From: Alphaproteobacteria bacterium
Lineage (GTDB): Bacteria > Pseudomonadota > Alphaproteobacteria > UBA8366
Assembly (NCBI GenBank): GCA_009377445.1
Contig: WHUA01000003.1
Location: 62,001 to 126,000, forward strand
Length of the DNA: 64,000 nucleotides
Direction: 5' to 3'
Shown here: positions 1 to 6,992 of the stretch, piece by piece
Position numbering within the stretch: position 1 is the stretch's first letter
Layout of the letters: every line of letters starts with the position of its first letter
Position numbers and translations under genes: made by a program
The notes under the pieces: model-generated
Databases searched by the model: none
The model's input: the letters and a program-made list of their open reading frames with translations, nothing else
Told to the model about the DNA's origin: nothing

Positions 1-98
1 ATCCGACAATGAGGTTGTTCAGGCAAAAAGCGCCTGGCGACTGGCTTTCGGTCACCCGGCGCGTGGCGGAAGAGCTGCGGCGGTTCCAGCGCCCGTGA
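1..98 (+). CDS. C-terminal end of a TPR/GT9-like glycosyltransferase (5' end outside window)
   Basis: An open frame enters from the left edge and ends at the TGA at 96-98. About 31 codons are visible. The peptide contains PTMRLFRQ, then GDW, then VAEELRR. The minus-strand TPR/glycosyltransferase at 4498-6255 ends with the same PTMRLFRQ, GDW and a similar hydrophobic/Arg-rich helix. The visible piece is therefore the tail of a paralogue of that protein, a family with N-terminal TPRs and a C-terminal GT-B domain resembling ADP-heptose transferases. It converges on flaF, with 27 bases between the two stops. The family call rests on about 30 residues, but the motif match is specific. Confidence 0.7.
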   Translation, partial: PTMRLFRQKAPGDWLSVTRRVAEELRRFQRP

Positions 99-125
99 TG
101 CGGGCGGCGGCGCAACGCCAGCAGA

Positions 126-575
126 TCAGGCGATAACGTCGCCACCCACGGGACGGCGCACGGGCGCCGGCTGCGACGGCTCCGCGGCCACGCCTTCGGC
201 CCCCGCGGGCTCGACGTTGGTCATCAACCCGGCGGCGATGTTGCGATTGATGTCGATCAGCACCCGAAGCTTGCGGTTGTTCGGCTCCGCAAGGGCGCTC
301 ACCGTGTGCTTGTCGATGAACACGCTCAGGCTCAGGATATTCTGCCGGACATCGACCGGCAGCGGCGACCCTTCGCCGGATACGTCCGCCTGGATGATGG
401 TCCAGAGGCGCCAGTTGAGCCGCAATGCCGCACGATAGGCATCCTGGTCCTCCGTGCCGGCCGCTGTGTCCAACCGGCGTGCCGCTTCCAGAAGGGCCTG
501 CGCCTCCGTATCCCGCGCACTCGAACCCAACCGCTGCGACGAACGGTACGCCTGGCTCCTGCTATTTTGCTGCAT
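126..575 (-). CDS. flaF: Flagellar biosynthesis regulator FlaF
   Basis: This 149-residue protein has the size and layout of FlaF: a short N-terminal segment, an Ala/Glu/Arg-rich helix ending near RRLD, an LRLNWRLWTIIQAD stretch, and a SLSVFIDKHT helix typical of the family. In Caulobacter, FlaF is needed for flagellin secretion and works against FlbT, which destabilises flagellin mRNA. Its start overlaps the end of flbT by 14 bases, so the two are probably translated as a pair. The C-terminal 30 residues are Pro/Ala/Glu-rich and probably disordered. It lies downstream of the flagellin genes on the same strand. Confidence 0.88.
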   Translation of the reverse strand: MQQNSRSQAYRSSQRLGSSARDTEAQALLEAARRLDTAAGTEDQDAYRAALRLNWRLWTIIQADVSGEGSPLPVDVRQNILSLSVFIDKHTVSALAEPNNRKLRVLIDINRNIAAGLMTNVEPAGAEGVAAEPSQPAPVRRPVGGDVIA

Positions 576-954
576 GTCTTACAACCTCGTCCTCGTACTT
601 GATCAGCTTCCGGCAGAGCTTCAGCGCGCCATACACGTCGCCGACGGCGATCTGCTTTCCGATATCCATCACCAGCGGCAACGCACTTGGAGCAGCGCCC
701 ACAAATTCCCTTGAGAACTTGTGGAACCTATCCTGGTATTCGCGATCTTTAGCGGGAAACATATAGATCATTTGAACGACAAAATAAATCCTCTTTGAAG
801 GACTATTTGCCTGTTTCTCGGTCATTATATCCCGTTCGCGGAGAATGCTTGCTTTATTCTGTACGATTATCTCCGACTTCTCGCGCCCGTTTTGAAGAAC
901 CGCCTGATTGATGACGACCTTCTCCCCCGGTTTCAAGACGATCTTGAGCGGCAT
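562..954 (-). CDS. flbT: Flagellin mRNA regulator FlbT
   Basis: The 130-residue product begins MPLKIVLKPGEKVVINQAV, the characteristic FlbT N-terminus of beta strands carrying the GEK motif. It continues with ILRERDIMTE and a YMFPAKDREYQ segment, both typical of the family. Upstream in-frame codons to 1029 encode nothing FlbT-like, so ATG 954 is the start. FlbT represses flagellin synthesis after transcription; in Caulobacter it acts on the 5' leader of flagellin mRNA. The two flagellin genes are immediately upstream, and the leader of the first contains strong hairpins (2003-2049) that could be its target. Its end overlaps flaF by 14 bases. Confidence 0.92.
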   Translation of the reverse strand: MPLKIVLKPGEKVVINQAVLQNGREKSEIIVQNKASILRERDIMTEKQANSPSKRIYFVVQMIYMFPAKDREYQDRFHKFSREFVGAAPSALPLVMDIGKQIAVGDVYGALKLCRKLIKYEDEVVRHAAK

Positions 955-1011
955 TCGTCTGACTTTCTGCCAATGCTGCCGAAGTAAAACTTTATAATTC
1001 CACCATGCAAC

Positions 1012-1026
1012 GCAAGTTTCATACCA
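1012..1026 (-). promoter_or_regulatory. Possible weak sigma-54 promoter for flbT-flaF
   Basis: On the minus strand this reads TGGTAT-N5-TTGC, with correct -24 GG to -12 GC spacing but one deviation in the -24 box. The predicted transcript start is near 1000, about 45 bases before the flbT ATG. No CCGGCA-type repeat is evident close upstream, so the call is tentative. A flagellin terminator lies upstream at 1103-1128, which makes a separate promoter for flbT plausible. Confidence 0.3.
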
Positions 1027-1102
1027 CAATGACCGAAGTCGGCGAAACGCTTTCTCATTTCGAAACCTTGCCGAAGTCTTGCCACGGCCTCGGGCGCAAA
1101 TA

Positions 1103-1128
1103 AAAGCGGAGGCCGAAGCCTCCGCTTT
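1103..1128 (-). terminator. Rho-independent terminator after first flagellin gene
   Basis: The sequence is a perfect 11-bp stem (AAAGCGGAGGC and its complement) closing a 4-base loop. Read on the minus strand the loop is TTCG, a very stable tetraloop, and it is followed by a T-rich tract (TTTTATTT). It lies 22 bases past the flagellin stop codon. It separates the flagellin message from flbT-flaF. Confidence 0.85.
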
Positions 1129-1150
1129 CCTACTCGACGTTGCCGCCGAT

Positions 1151-1978
1151 TTAACCGAACAAGGCCAGGATCGACCGCTCGCTCTGCGAAGCCAGAGACA
1201 AGGAGTTGATGCCGAGCTGCTGTCTCGTCTGAAGAGCCAGCAGGTTGGCGCTTTCCTCGTTCAGGTCCGCCAGCGTCAGCTTGCCTGCGCCGGTATCCAG
1301 TGTGTTCACCAGGTCCGCCGTGAATGACAGGCGGGTCTGAAGAACCGAGCTGTTCGAGCCCAGCGTCGCCGCGTTGGTACGCAGCTCCGTGAGCGCGGCG
1401 TTGATCTGGGACAATGCGGTATCGATATCGTTAGCAGCGGCAAAATCACCGGCCGCCGCCGCGATATTGAGACCGGTAGCACCCGTCGTCGAATCGAGAC
1501 CGGTAATGGTCAGGTCGCTGGTGCCGTCTTCGTTGAACTCGACCGTCAGCGTGTCCGGCGTCCCCTGGATCAGGTTCGTGCCGTTGAAGCTGGAGTCGTT
1601 GGCGAGGTCGTCGATCTGGGTGAGCAGCGCATTGAACTGCGACGCCAGGCTCAACTTCTCGGCGGTATCGCCCGTCGCCTTCGCCTGGTTCGCAAGACCC
1701 TTGGCCTGCTGCACCAGCTCGGTGATGCCGTCGATACCGTTGATCGCCGCTTCGAGCGTGCTGACCGACAGATCGATATCCGACTTGAGCGAGTTCAAGT
1801 CCGATGCCCGGTTGGACAGCGCGACCGAGGTGAAGAAGGCGCTCGCATCGTCGAGCGCTGAATTGACCTTCAGGCCGCTCGAAAGACGCGTCTGCGTCGT
1901 GCCGATGGACCTGGTCGTGCCTTGCAAGCTGAGCAGGTTGGACCGCACGCCTGCTGATAGCGCAATTTTATCAGCCAT
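1151..1978 (-). CDS. Flagellin, filament subunit (copy A)
   Basis: The 275-residue protein has conserved flagellin ends. The N-terminal D0/D1 helices include LSSGLKVNSALDDASAFF and a long coiled-coil region ending near LANQAKATGD. The C-terminal D1/D0 region includes LTLADLNEESANLLALQTRQQLG. The middle (about residues 130-200) is short, Thr/Ser/Asn/Asp-rich and gives only a minimal outer domain, a likely site for O-glycosylation. It is very similar along its length to the flagellin at 2301-3131, so the pair is a tandem duplication. The start ATG is preceded by AAAGGGA. A sigma-54 promoter at 2104-2118 and FlbD-type repeats at 2191-2254 lie upstream, and a UUCG terminator follows. Confidence 0.97.
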   Translation of the reverse strand: MADKIALSAGVRSNLLSLQGTTRSIGTTQTRLSSGLKVNSALDDASAFFTSVALSNRASDLNSLKSDIDLSVSTLEAAINGIDGITELVQQAKGLANQAKATGDTAEKLSLASQFNALLTQIDDLANDSSFNGTNLIQGTPDTLTVEFNEDGTSDLTITGLDSTTGATGLNIAAAAGDFAAANDIDTALSQINAALTELRTNAATLGSNSSVLQTRLSFTADLVNTLDTGAGKLTLADLNEESANLLALQTRQQLGINSLSLASQSERSILALFG

Positions 1979-2002
1979 GGTTTTCCCTTTCTAGGATCGT
2001 TA

Positions 2003-2049
2003 CCCGCCGCGTTCTGCGGCGGGCGAAGTGGCTCGGACCCAAGGGTCCG
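2003..2049 (-). promoter_or_regulatory. Two strong hairpins in the flagellin A mRNA leader
   Basis: Between the predicted sigma-54 transcript start (about 2092) and the flagellin ATG lie two perfect inverted repeats. CCCGCCGC/GCGGCGGG (2003-2010 and 2016-2023, 5-base loop) is closest to the ribosome site. CGGACCC/GGGTCCG (2034-2040 and 2043-2049) is the second. In Caulobacter FlbT acts on a flagellin 5' leader, so these structures could be its target here; that link is inference. Confidence 0.55.
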
Positions 2050-2103
2050 GGGCATCCGGCCAAGAGCATTCTCCCCGCGGCCGGAAGTCCGGGGTCGAAA
2101 GAC

Positions 2104-2118
2104 GCAACCCCCGTGCCA
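2104..2118 (-). promoter_or_regulatory. Sigma-54 (-24/-12) promoter of flagellin A
   Basis: On the minus strand the sequence is TGGCAC-GGGGG-TTGC, a full match to the sigma-54 consensus core with the required 5-base spacing. The predicted start is near 2092, giving a leader of about 114 bases. Three CCGGCA-type repeats lie 75-140 bases upstream, in the usual position for an enhancer-binding activator such as FlbD, encoded at 24084-25418. Confidence 0.87.
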
Positions 2119-2190
2119 CCGCGCAGGAAAACATCAACTCGTTGAAAATTCGTAAATTTTGCCTCGGTGCCTGCAGCGAACCCCTGCGAA

Positions 2191-2254
2191 CCGGGCAAAT
2201 TCTGCCATTTCGCCCGGCAAAAAATACCCGTGACGCCCGGCAAAACCTGCCGGT
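2191..2254. promoter_or_regulatory. Cluster of FlbD-type (ftr-like) enhancer repeats upstream of flagellin A
   Basis: Three related GC-rich repeats occur in 64 bases. One is GGGCAAATTCTGCC at 2193-2206. A second is a half-conserved CCCGGCAAAAAATACCCG at 2213-2230. The third is a perfect CCGGCA-N5-TGCCGG at 2237-2253. The same motif recurs at the other flagellar promoters in this window. The general form fits the Caulobacter ftr element bound by FlbD; binding here is inferred. Confidence 0.65.
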
Positions 2255-2300
2255 ACCTAACGCCCGCGGGTTTCCGGCCCGCTGCTCCGTTCTCGGGCGC

Positions 2301-3131
2301 CTACCCGAAGAGACTTAGAACGGCGCGCTCGCTCTGTGCGGCCAGCGCAAGGGAATTGAGCCCGAGCTGCTGACGGGTCTGGAGAGCCAGCAGATTGGCG
2401 CTCTCCTCGTTGAGGTCGGCCAGCGTCAGCTTGCCTGAGCCGTCCTTGAGCGTATTCACCAGCTCGTCGGTGAAGTTGAGGCGCGTCTGCAGGACCGTGT
2501 TGTTCGAGCCGAGCGTCGCGGCATTGGTGCGCAATTCCGTGAGCGCGCTGTTGAGCTGGGTGATCGTAACGTTGATAGCGGGAAGGTCGCCGAAGTCGTT
2601 CCCCGCGGCCGCGACGTTCAGGCCGGTCGCCGCCGTCGTCGAATCGAGCCCGGTGATCGTTATGTCGCTGCTGCCGTCCTCGTTGAAATCGACCTCGAGG
2701 TTGTCGGGGGTCGCCCTGATCAGATTGGTCCCATTGAAGCTCGCGTCGTTCGCCAGGTCGTCGATCTGCCCCAACAGCTCGTTGAACTGCACGGCGAGCA
2801 GCGACCGCTCGGCCGTGTCGCCGGTGGCCTTCGCGGTATTGGCGAGACCCTTGGCCTGCTCGACAAGCTCGGTGATTGCTTCGATACCGCCTATTGCCGC
2901 CTGAAGCGCGCTGATAGACAGATCGATATTCTCTTTCAGCGAGTTCAAGTCGTCGGCGCGGTTGGTCAGCGCGCGCGCCGTAAAGTAGGCGCTCGCATCG
3001 TCGATCGCCGAATTGACCTTCAGGTTCGTCGACAACCGTGTCTGCACGATATTGAGGAGCTTCGACGTTCGCTGCAGCGACAGCAGATTGGACTGTACGC
3101 CTGCGCTGAGAAAGATCTTGCTGTTAGCCAT
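2301..3131 (-). CDS. Flagellin, filament subunit (copy B)
   Basis: The 276-residue flagellin is closely similar to copy A over the whole length. It carries the same N-terminal helix region (LSTNLKVNSAIDDASAYF), the same NEDG-containing central loop and a nearly identical C-terminal segment (LTLADLNEESANLLALQTRQQLG). Copies differ mostly at scattered surface positions. It has its own sigma-54 promoter (3230-3244) and a good ribosome site (AAAGGAA), so it is separately expressed. A short GCGGG/CCCGC hairpin lies past its stop. Two independently promoted filament proteins could be used in different amounts or positions along the filament. Confidence 0.97.
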   Translation of the reverse strand: MANSKIFLSAGVQSNLLSLQRTSKLLNIVQTRLSTNLKVNSAIDDASAYFTARALTNRADDLNSLKENIDLSISALQAAIGGIEAITELVEQAKGLANTAKATGDTAERSLLAVQFNELLGQIDDLANDASFNGTNLIRATPDNLEVDFNEDGSSDITITGLDSTTAATGLNVAAAGNDFGDLPAINVTITQLNSALTELRTNAATLGSNNTVLQTRLNFTDELVNTLKDGSGKLTLADLNEESANLLALQTRQQLGLNSLALAAQSERAVLSLFG

Positions 3132-3229
3132 CTGTCATTTCCTTTCTGGCTTTGACATCTGGCGTCATGTCTGCCCGGTCGATTGCGCCGATAACCGCGG
3201 ACGAGACGCCGAATCCGACATGGTTAACG

Positions 3230-3244
3230 GCAACTCGCATGCCA
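3230..3244 (-). promoter_or_regulatory. Sigma-54 promoter of flagellin B
   Basis: The minus strand reads TGGCAT-GCGAG-TTGC: correct spacing, with one change from TGGCAC. The predicted transcript start near 3219 gives a leader of about 88 bases before ATG 3131. A CCGGCA-type repeat lies about 90 bases upstream at 3329-3348. Confidence 0.75.
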
Positions 3245-3328
3245 GCGCCGCACGGAATGACAACCGTTTGAAATAACGTAATTTTTGAGGACAATATTGA
3301 AACCGGACCGGTTAACGGTGTCCGAATT

Positions 3329-3348
3329 GCCGGGCAAGTCTTGCCAAA
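3329..3348. promoter_or_regulatory. FlbD-type repeat upstream of flagellin B
   Basis: GGCAA-GTC-TTGCC (3333-3345) is a perfect 5-base inverted repeat preceded by CCG, in the enhancer position for the promoter at 3230-3244. A second palindrome, AACCGG-A-CCGGTT (3301-3313), lies between the two; its role is unknown. Confidence 0.55.
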
Positions 3349-3397
3349 TCCGGAAGTTCTTTCCCGGTCGCGGGCGACGTGGCGCCGCCCGGCCTCG

Positions 3398-4501
3398 TCA
3401 GCGTTGCGCCGCCGCTGCGGCTACGCCGACGATGCGCTTGATGTCGTCTTCGCGCAGCCCTTCGTGGAACGGAAGGCCGAGAACTCGCCGGCTCAACTCC
3501 TCGGTCACCGAGAGATCGCCCCGCGGATACTCGGAGAAGGCCGGCTCGCAGTGGCATCCCTTGCTCCACCATTGCCGGGAGTCGATGCCCGCGGAAGCCA
3601 ATTCGCGCATGGCGGTCTCCGCAACCGTGCGGTCGAAGGCGATGTTGCAGGTCGAGCTTACCCAGCCATCGCCGAATTGCGGGGACAGGCCGATATTGCC
3701 GACGCCGGCGAGCGCATCGCGATAGAGCTGCGTCAATCGCCACAGCGCCGCGCGTTTCTGCGGCCAGGCATCGAGGGAGGCAAGGCCGACCGCGGCGTTG
3801 TATTCGCTCAGCTTGGCGTTGAACCCGGCCGCGCTGGCCCGCCGGTCGCCGCGAAAGCCGAAATTCGAGCGCGCCCCGACCGATGCGACGAGACTAGCGT
3901 CCCGGCTTATGACGACGCCCCCCTCTCCCGCCGCCAGCACCTTCGTCGCGTGCAGACTGACCACAACCGGCGACTTTCCGGCCGCCACGGCGTCGAACCC
4001 CGCGGCCGCATCGATGACCGCCGGAATGCCGCTCGCCTCGGCAAAATCGTCCCACTCGGTCACGTCCACCGGCGCACCGAAGGACGAGACGACGAGCACG
4101 GCCGAAACCGGCCGATCCGCTGTCCGAGCCACTTCCGCCACGCCCGCGGGGGTTATGGTCCAGGAGCATGGATCGACATCGATGAAAAATGGCACAAGGC
4201 CGGCGGCAAGGACCGCATGGGCCGACGCGGCAAAGCTGAAAGACGGCATGATGCAGTAGCCGCCGCGCTCCCGCGCCACCGCGAGAAGAGCGAGCATGAG
4301 GCCCGCCGTGCAGTTCCCCACGCACACCACATTGTCTTTCGGCAGATGGAAATGCTCCGCGAGGCGTGCCTCGAAGCGTTGCTGCAGCGGACCGAAGTTG
4401 CTGTACCAACGGTTCGCGTCGATTTCCTCCAGGTACGGCACCAGCGCGGCGGCGCCGGGCAACTGCGGCAGCATCACGGGAATCGTCGCGCTCGTGGTCA
4501 C
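3398..4501 (-). CDS. DegT/DnrJ/EryC1/StrS-family PLP-dependent sugar aminotransferase-like protein
   Basis: From GTG 4501 the product is 367 residues, normal for this family, and begins with the expected IPVMLPQLPG segment. The PLP-binding lysine is in SLHATKVLAAGEGG, the usual S-x-H-x-x-K pattern. GNCTAGLMLAL and SFSFAASAHAVL fit the cofactor pocket, and DVDPCSWTI is typical. These enzymes usually place an amino group on a nucleotide-bound keto sugar. The GTG overlaps the TGA of the upstream TPR-glycosyltransferase (GTGA, 4498-4501), so the two are translationally coupled. An in-frame extension to 4672 runs inside that upstream gene and is rejected. Substrate unknown; context suggests a flagellin glycan sugar. 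Confidence 0.88.
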   Translation of the reverse strand: MTTSATIPVMLPQLPGAAALVPYLEEIDANRWYSNFGPLQQRFEARLAEHFHLPKDNVVCVGNCTAGLMLALLAVARERGGYCIMPSFSFAASAHAVLAAGLVPFFIDVDPCSWTITPAGVAEVARTADRPVSAVLVVSSFGAPVDVTEWDDFAEASGIPAVIDAAAGFDAVAAGKSPVVVSLHATKVLAAGEGGVVISRDASLVASVGARSNFGFRGDRRASAAGFNAKLSEYNAAVGLASLDAWPQKRAALWRLTQLYRDALAGVGNIGLSPQFGDGWVSSTCNIAFDRTVAETAMRELASAGIDSRQWWSKGCHCEPAFSEYPRGDLSVTEELSRRVLGLPFHEGLREDDIKRIVGVAAAAAQR

Positions 4502-6255
4502 AGCACCCCTCCACCCTCGACATGCCGTCGCAATGCCGACGCCACTTGCTGCACGACGGTCGTCCAGTCGCCTGCCTGCCGTTGGCGAAACAAGCGCATG
4601 GTCGGATACCACGGGCTGTCGTCCCGGTCGAGCATCCACCGCCAGTCCGGGAAAGCGGACAGCAGCGTCCAAACCGGCCGCCCCAACGCGCCGGCCAGAT
4701 GCGCCATAGCCGTATCGACCGTGATCACGAGATCGAGCGCCTGCACCGCGGCCGCGGTGTCCGCGAAATCAAGCAATCCGCTCTCGAGGTCGGGAATCGA
4801 CAGACGCTCGAGCTGGCGACGGTCTTCATTCGAAATCTGGGACTGCATGCTGCAAAGCGATACCCCCGGAATCCGACTCAACGGCGCCACATCGGCCAGC
4901 ATGCCGGACCGGAACCTGCCACGGCCGTTGGTCAGGCTCCCTTGCCAGACGATCCCGACCCTCAAGCGGCCATCGCCGGCACCGAGTCGCTGCGGCGGCG
5001 GAACGCTCAGATAGGGACCGGTACAAGGAATGGTCGCGACCTCGGTCCGGTGGACGCGGGGAAGGCTCATGACCGGCAGCCATGCGTCGAACGCCGGTCG
5101 CGGCGCGCCGAAGGGGATCACCGCGTCGGCCAGCCCCGAAACCGCAAACAGGCGCTCCAGCCTGGGCGGGCATTCCAGCACGATGCGCCACCCTCTTTCG
5201 CGCACCATCGGCAGATAGCGGACGAACTGTATCGCGTCGCCATAACCTTGCTCGCAACGGATCAGGATCGTGCGACCTCGACCGGGGCCCCTGTCCCACA
5301 AGGGCCGGTCGATCTTGGGCATGGACAGCCCTTTGACGGCGCGCCATCGCCATTCGTAGAGTTCCCAGGCTTCGCCGAGCCGGCCCGCCAGCAGCAAGGC
5401 GAGCGCCTTGTTCCAATTCGCCTCCGCAAGCTCGGGATCGATTGCGAGCGCATGATCGAGCGCGGCGATAGCCCCATCGCAGTCACCCAGATTGATCTGG
5501 GCGACGCCCAGGTTCACGAAGGCATCCGCATAGGCCGGACTTATCTGCAGAGCCCTCCGGTAACACGCGGCTGCTTCGGCCGGTATGGGCGCTGCGGCAA
5601 ATGCGTTGCCGAGATTGTAGTGCGCCTTTGCGCTCTCCGGCGACAGAAGCACCGCGCGCCGGCCCGCGTCGATCGCCTCGACCGTCCGCCCCAGATCCAG
5701 CAGGCAGCCGCACAGGTTGGACCACGCCGGCCCGTAGCGCGCATCGGCATCCAGCGCTCGCCGGAAATAGCCGACCGCAGACTCCCGGTCGCCGCGCTCC
5801 GCGACGGCGTGGCCCAGGTTGTTGAGCGCTTCGGCGTAGCGAGGCCGCAAGGCGACGGCCCGCTCGAATGCCGCTTCCGAATCTGCGTTCCGACCCGTTT
5901 GCAAAAGGACATTGCCGAGATTGTAATGCGCCTCCGGCAGGTCGTCCTGCAAACCGATCGCGCGCCGCAGGCTTTGGATCGCGTGATCCGGCTTGCCGAG
6001 CCGATCGAAGGCTATTGCAAGGTTGACATGATTCCCTGCAACAAGGGGCGCGAGCGCTGCCGCCTTGGCGAGCGCTTCACACGCCGATACGTTCATTCCC
6101 TGGTCCAGGCGCGCCAACCCGGCTATCTGCCATCCGTCCGCATTCTCCGGGTCGAGCGCGAGAACCGCGCCGCTCAAGGCTTCCGCCTCGCGCGGCTTGC
6201 CTGCTTCGCGCAGCGCGATGGCGCGCCGGAGCGTATCCTGCAAGGTGGACGACAT
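4498..6255 (-). CDS. TPR protein with C-terminal GT9-like glycosyltransferase domain
   Basis: The 585-residue protein has about eight TPR repeats (residues 5-290; examples AHYNLGNVLLQTGR and ALNNLGHAVAERGD). A GT-B domain follows, with RCEQGYGDAIQFVRYLP and, near the end, VDTAMAHLAGALGRPVW and PTMRLFRQ. This architecture resembles bacterial TPR-glycosyltransferases, among which Caulobacter FlmG modifies flagellin. The TPRs would bind the acceptor protein. It is translationally coupled to the DegT aminotransferase and divergent from the WbqC-like gene, with an 86-base shared control region. A paralogue's C-terminus is visible at 1-98. Flagellin as acceptor is inference from context. Confidence 0.85.
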   Translation of the reverse strand: MSSTLQDTLRRAIALREAGKPREAEALSGAVLALDPENADGWQIAGLARLDQGMNVSACEALAKAAALAPLVAGNHVNLAIAFDRLGKPDHAIQSLRRAIGLQDDLPEAHYNLGNVLLQTGRNADSEAAFERAVALRPRYAEALNNLGHAVAERGDRESAVGYFRRALDADARYGPAWSNLCGCLLDLGRTVEAIDAGRRAVLLSPESAKAHYNLGNAFAAAPIPAEAAACYRRALQISPAYADAFVNLGVAQINLGDCDGAIAALDHALAIDPELAEANWNKALALLLAGRLGEAWELYEWRWRAVKGLSMPKIDRPLWDRGPGRGRTILIRCEQGYGDAIQFVRYLPMVRERGWRIVLECPPRLERLFAVSGLADAVIPFGAPRPAFDAWLPVMSLPRVHRTEVATIPCTGPYLSVPPPQRLGAGDGRLRVGIVWQGSLTNGRGRFRSGMLADVAPLSRIPGVSLCSMQSQISNEDRRQLERLSIPDLESGLLDFADTAAAVQALDLVITVDTAMAHLAGALGRPVWTLLSAFPDWRWMLDRDDSPWYPTMRLFRQRQAGDWTTVVQQVASALRRHVEGGGVL

Positions 6256-6341
6256 GGGCCCGTTCAGCGCGCCGGCGCGAGGCCGGCACGGTATGATGAT
6301 GAGATCTTCGTTTCACCCTCCTCTACAGGTAGACTCCCGGC

Positions 6342-6992
6342 ATGACCACCGTCGCCGTAATGCAGCCGTACTTCCTGCCGTATGCCGGATATTTTCGCCT
6401 CTTCGCGGCAGCGGATCGCGTCGCGCTCTTCGATTGCGTGCAATTCCCGCGCCGCGGCTGGGTGCACCGCAACCGGCTGCCGAACGCCGCCGGCGAGGCC
6501 GCGTGGCTGACCCTGCCGCTTCGGCGCGCGCCGGTCGAGGCCCTGATTCGAGACCTGCGATTTCCGGACGATGGCGCGACCCGTCTGCAGGCGGCATGTC
6601 AGCGGTTCCCGGTCCTCCGCGAATGCCGCCACCCGCTCATCGACGAGATGCTGCGCCTCGACGGCACGGCCTGCGACTATCTCGAACGGCTGCTCGGCCT
6701 CTGCTGCAGCACCCTCGGCCTGCCGTTTCATACGGTCCGCACGAGCGAGCTGGGATTGGATCCAGCGCTGCGCGGACAGGAGCGCGTCATGGCGGCGGCG
6801 CGCGCGCTCGACGCTACCCGCTATGTCAATCTCGAAGGAGGGCGTTCCCTCTATAGTGCGGAAGACTTCCGCAATCATGGCATGGACCTTCACATCCTGC
6901 CCGAATGGCGCGGTGCGCGGTGGAGCATTCTGTACCGTCTCCTGACCGAGCCCGGAGCCCGCCTGGCTGAGGAGATCCGCGCTCAGATCTAG
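6342..6992 (+). CDS. WbqC-like family protein
   Basis: The 216-residue product starts with VAVMQPYFLPYAGYFRL, the signature of the WbqC-like family. RRGWVHRNRL and the C-terminal NLEGGRSLYSAEDF segment also fit. Members occur in O-antigen and other glycan loci and are thought to assist sugar or amino-sugar modification, but the reaction is not firmly established. It sits between glycosyltransferase genes and is divergent from the TPR/GT9-like gene. Its 3' end overlaps the end of the convergent GT41-like gene by 4 bases. The start ATG is 23 residues from no competing start and needs no adjustment. Confidence 0.82.
   Translation: MTTVAVMQPYFLPYAGYFRLFAAADRVALFDCVQFPRRGWVHRNRLPNAAGEAAWLTLPLRRAPVEALIRDLRFPDDGATRLQAACQRFPVLRECRHPLIDEMLRLDGTACDYLERLLGLCCSTLGLPFHTVRTSELGLDPALRGQERVMAAARALDATRYVNLEGGRSLYSAEDFRNHGMDLHILPEWRGARWSILYRLLTEPGARLAEEIRAQI

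Noticed and set aside
4366..6345. 659-codon plus-strand open frame opposite the TPR-glycosyltransferase
   Set aside because: Arg-rich shadow; the minus strand has clear TPR and GT motifs.
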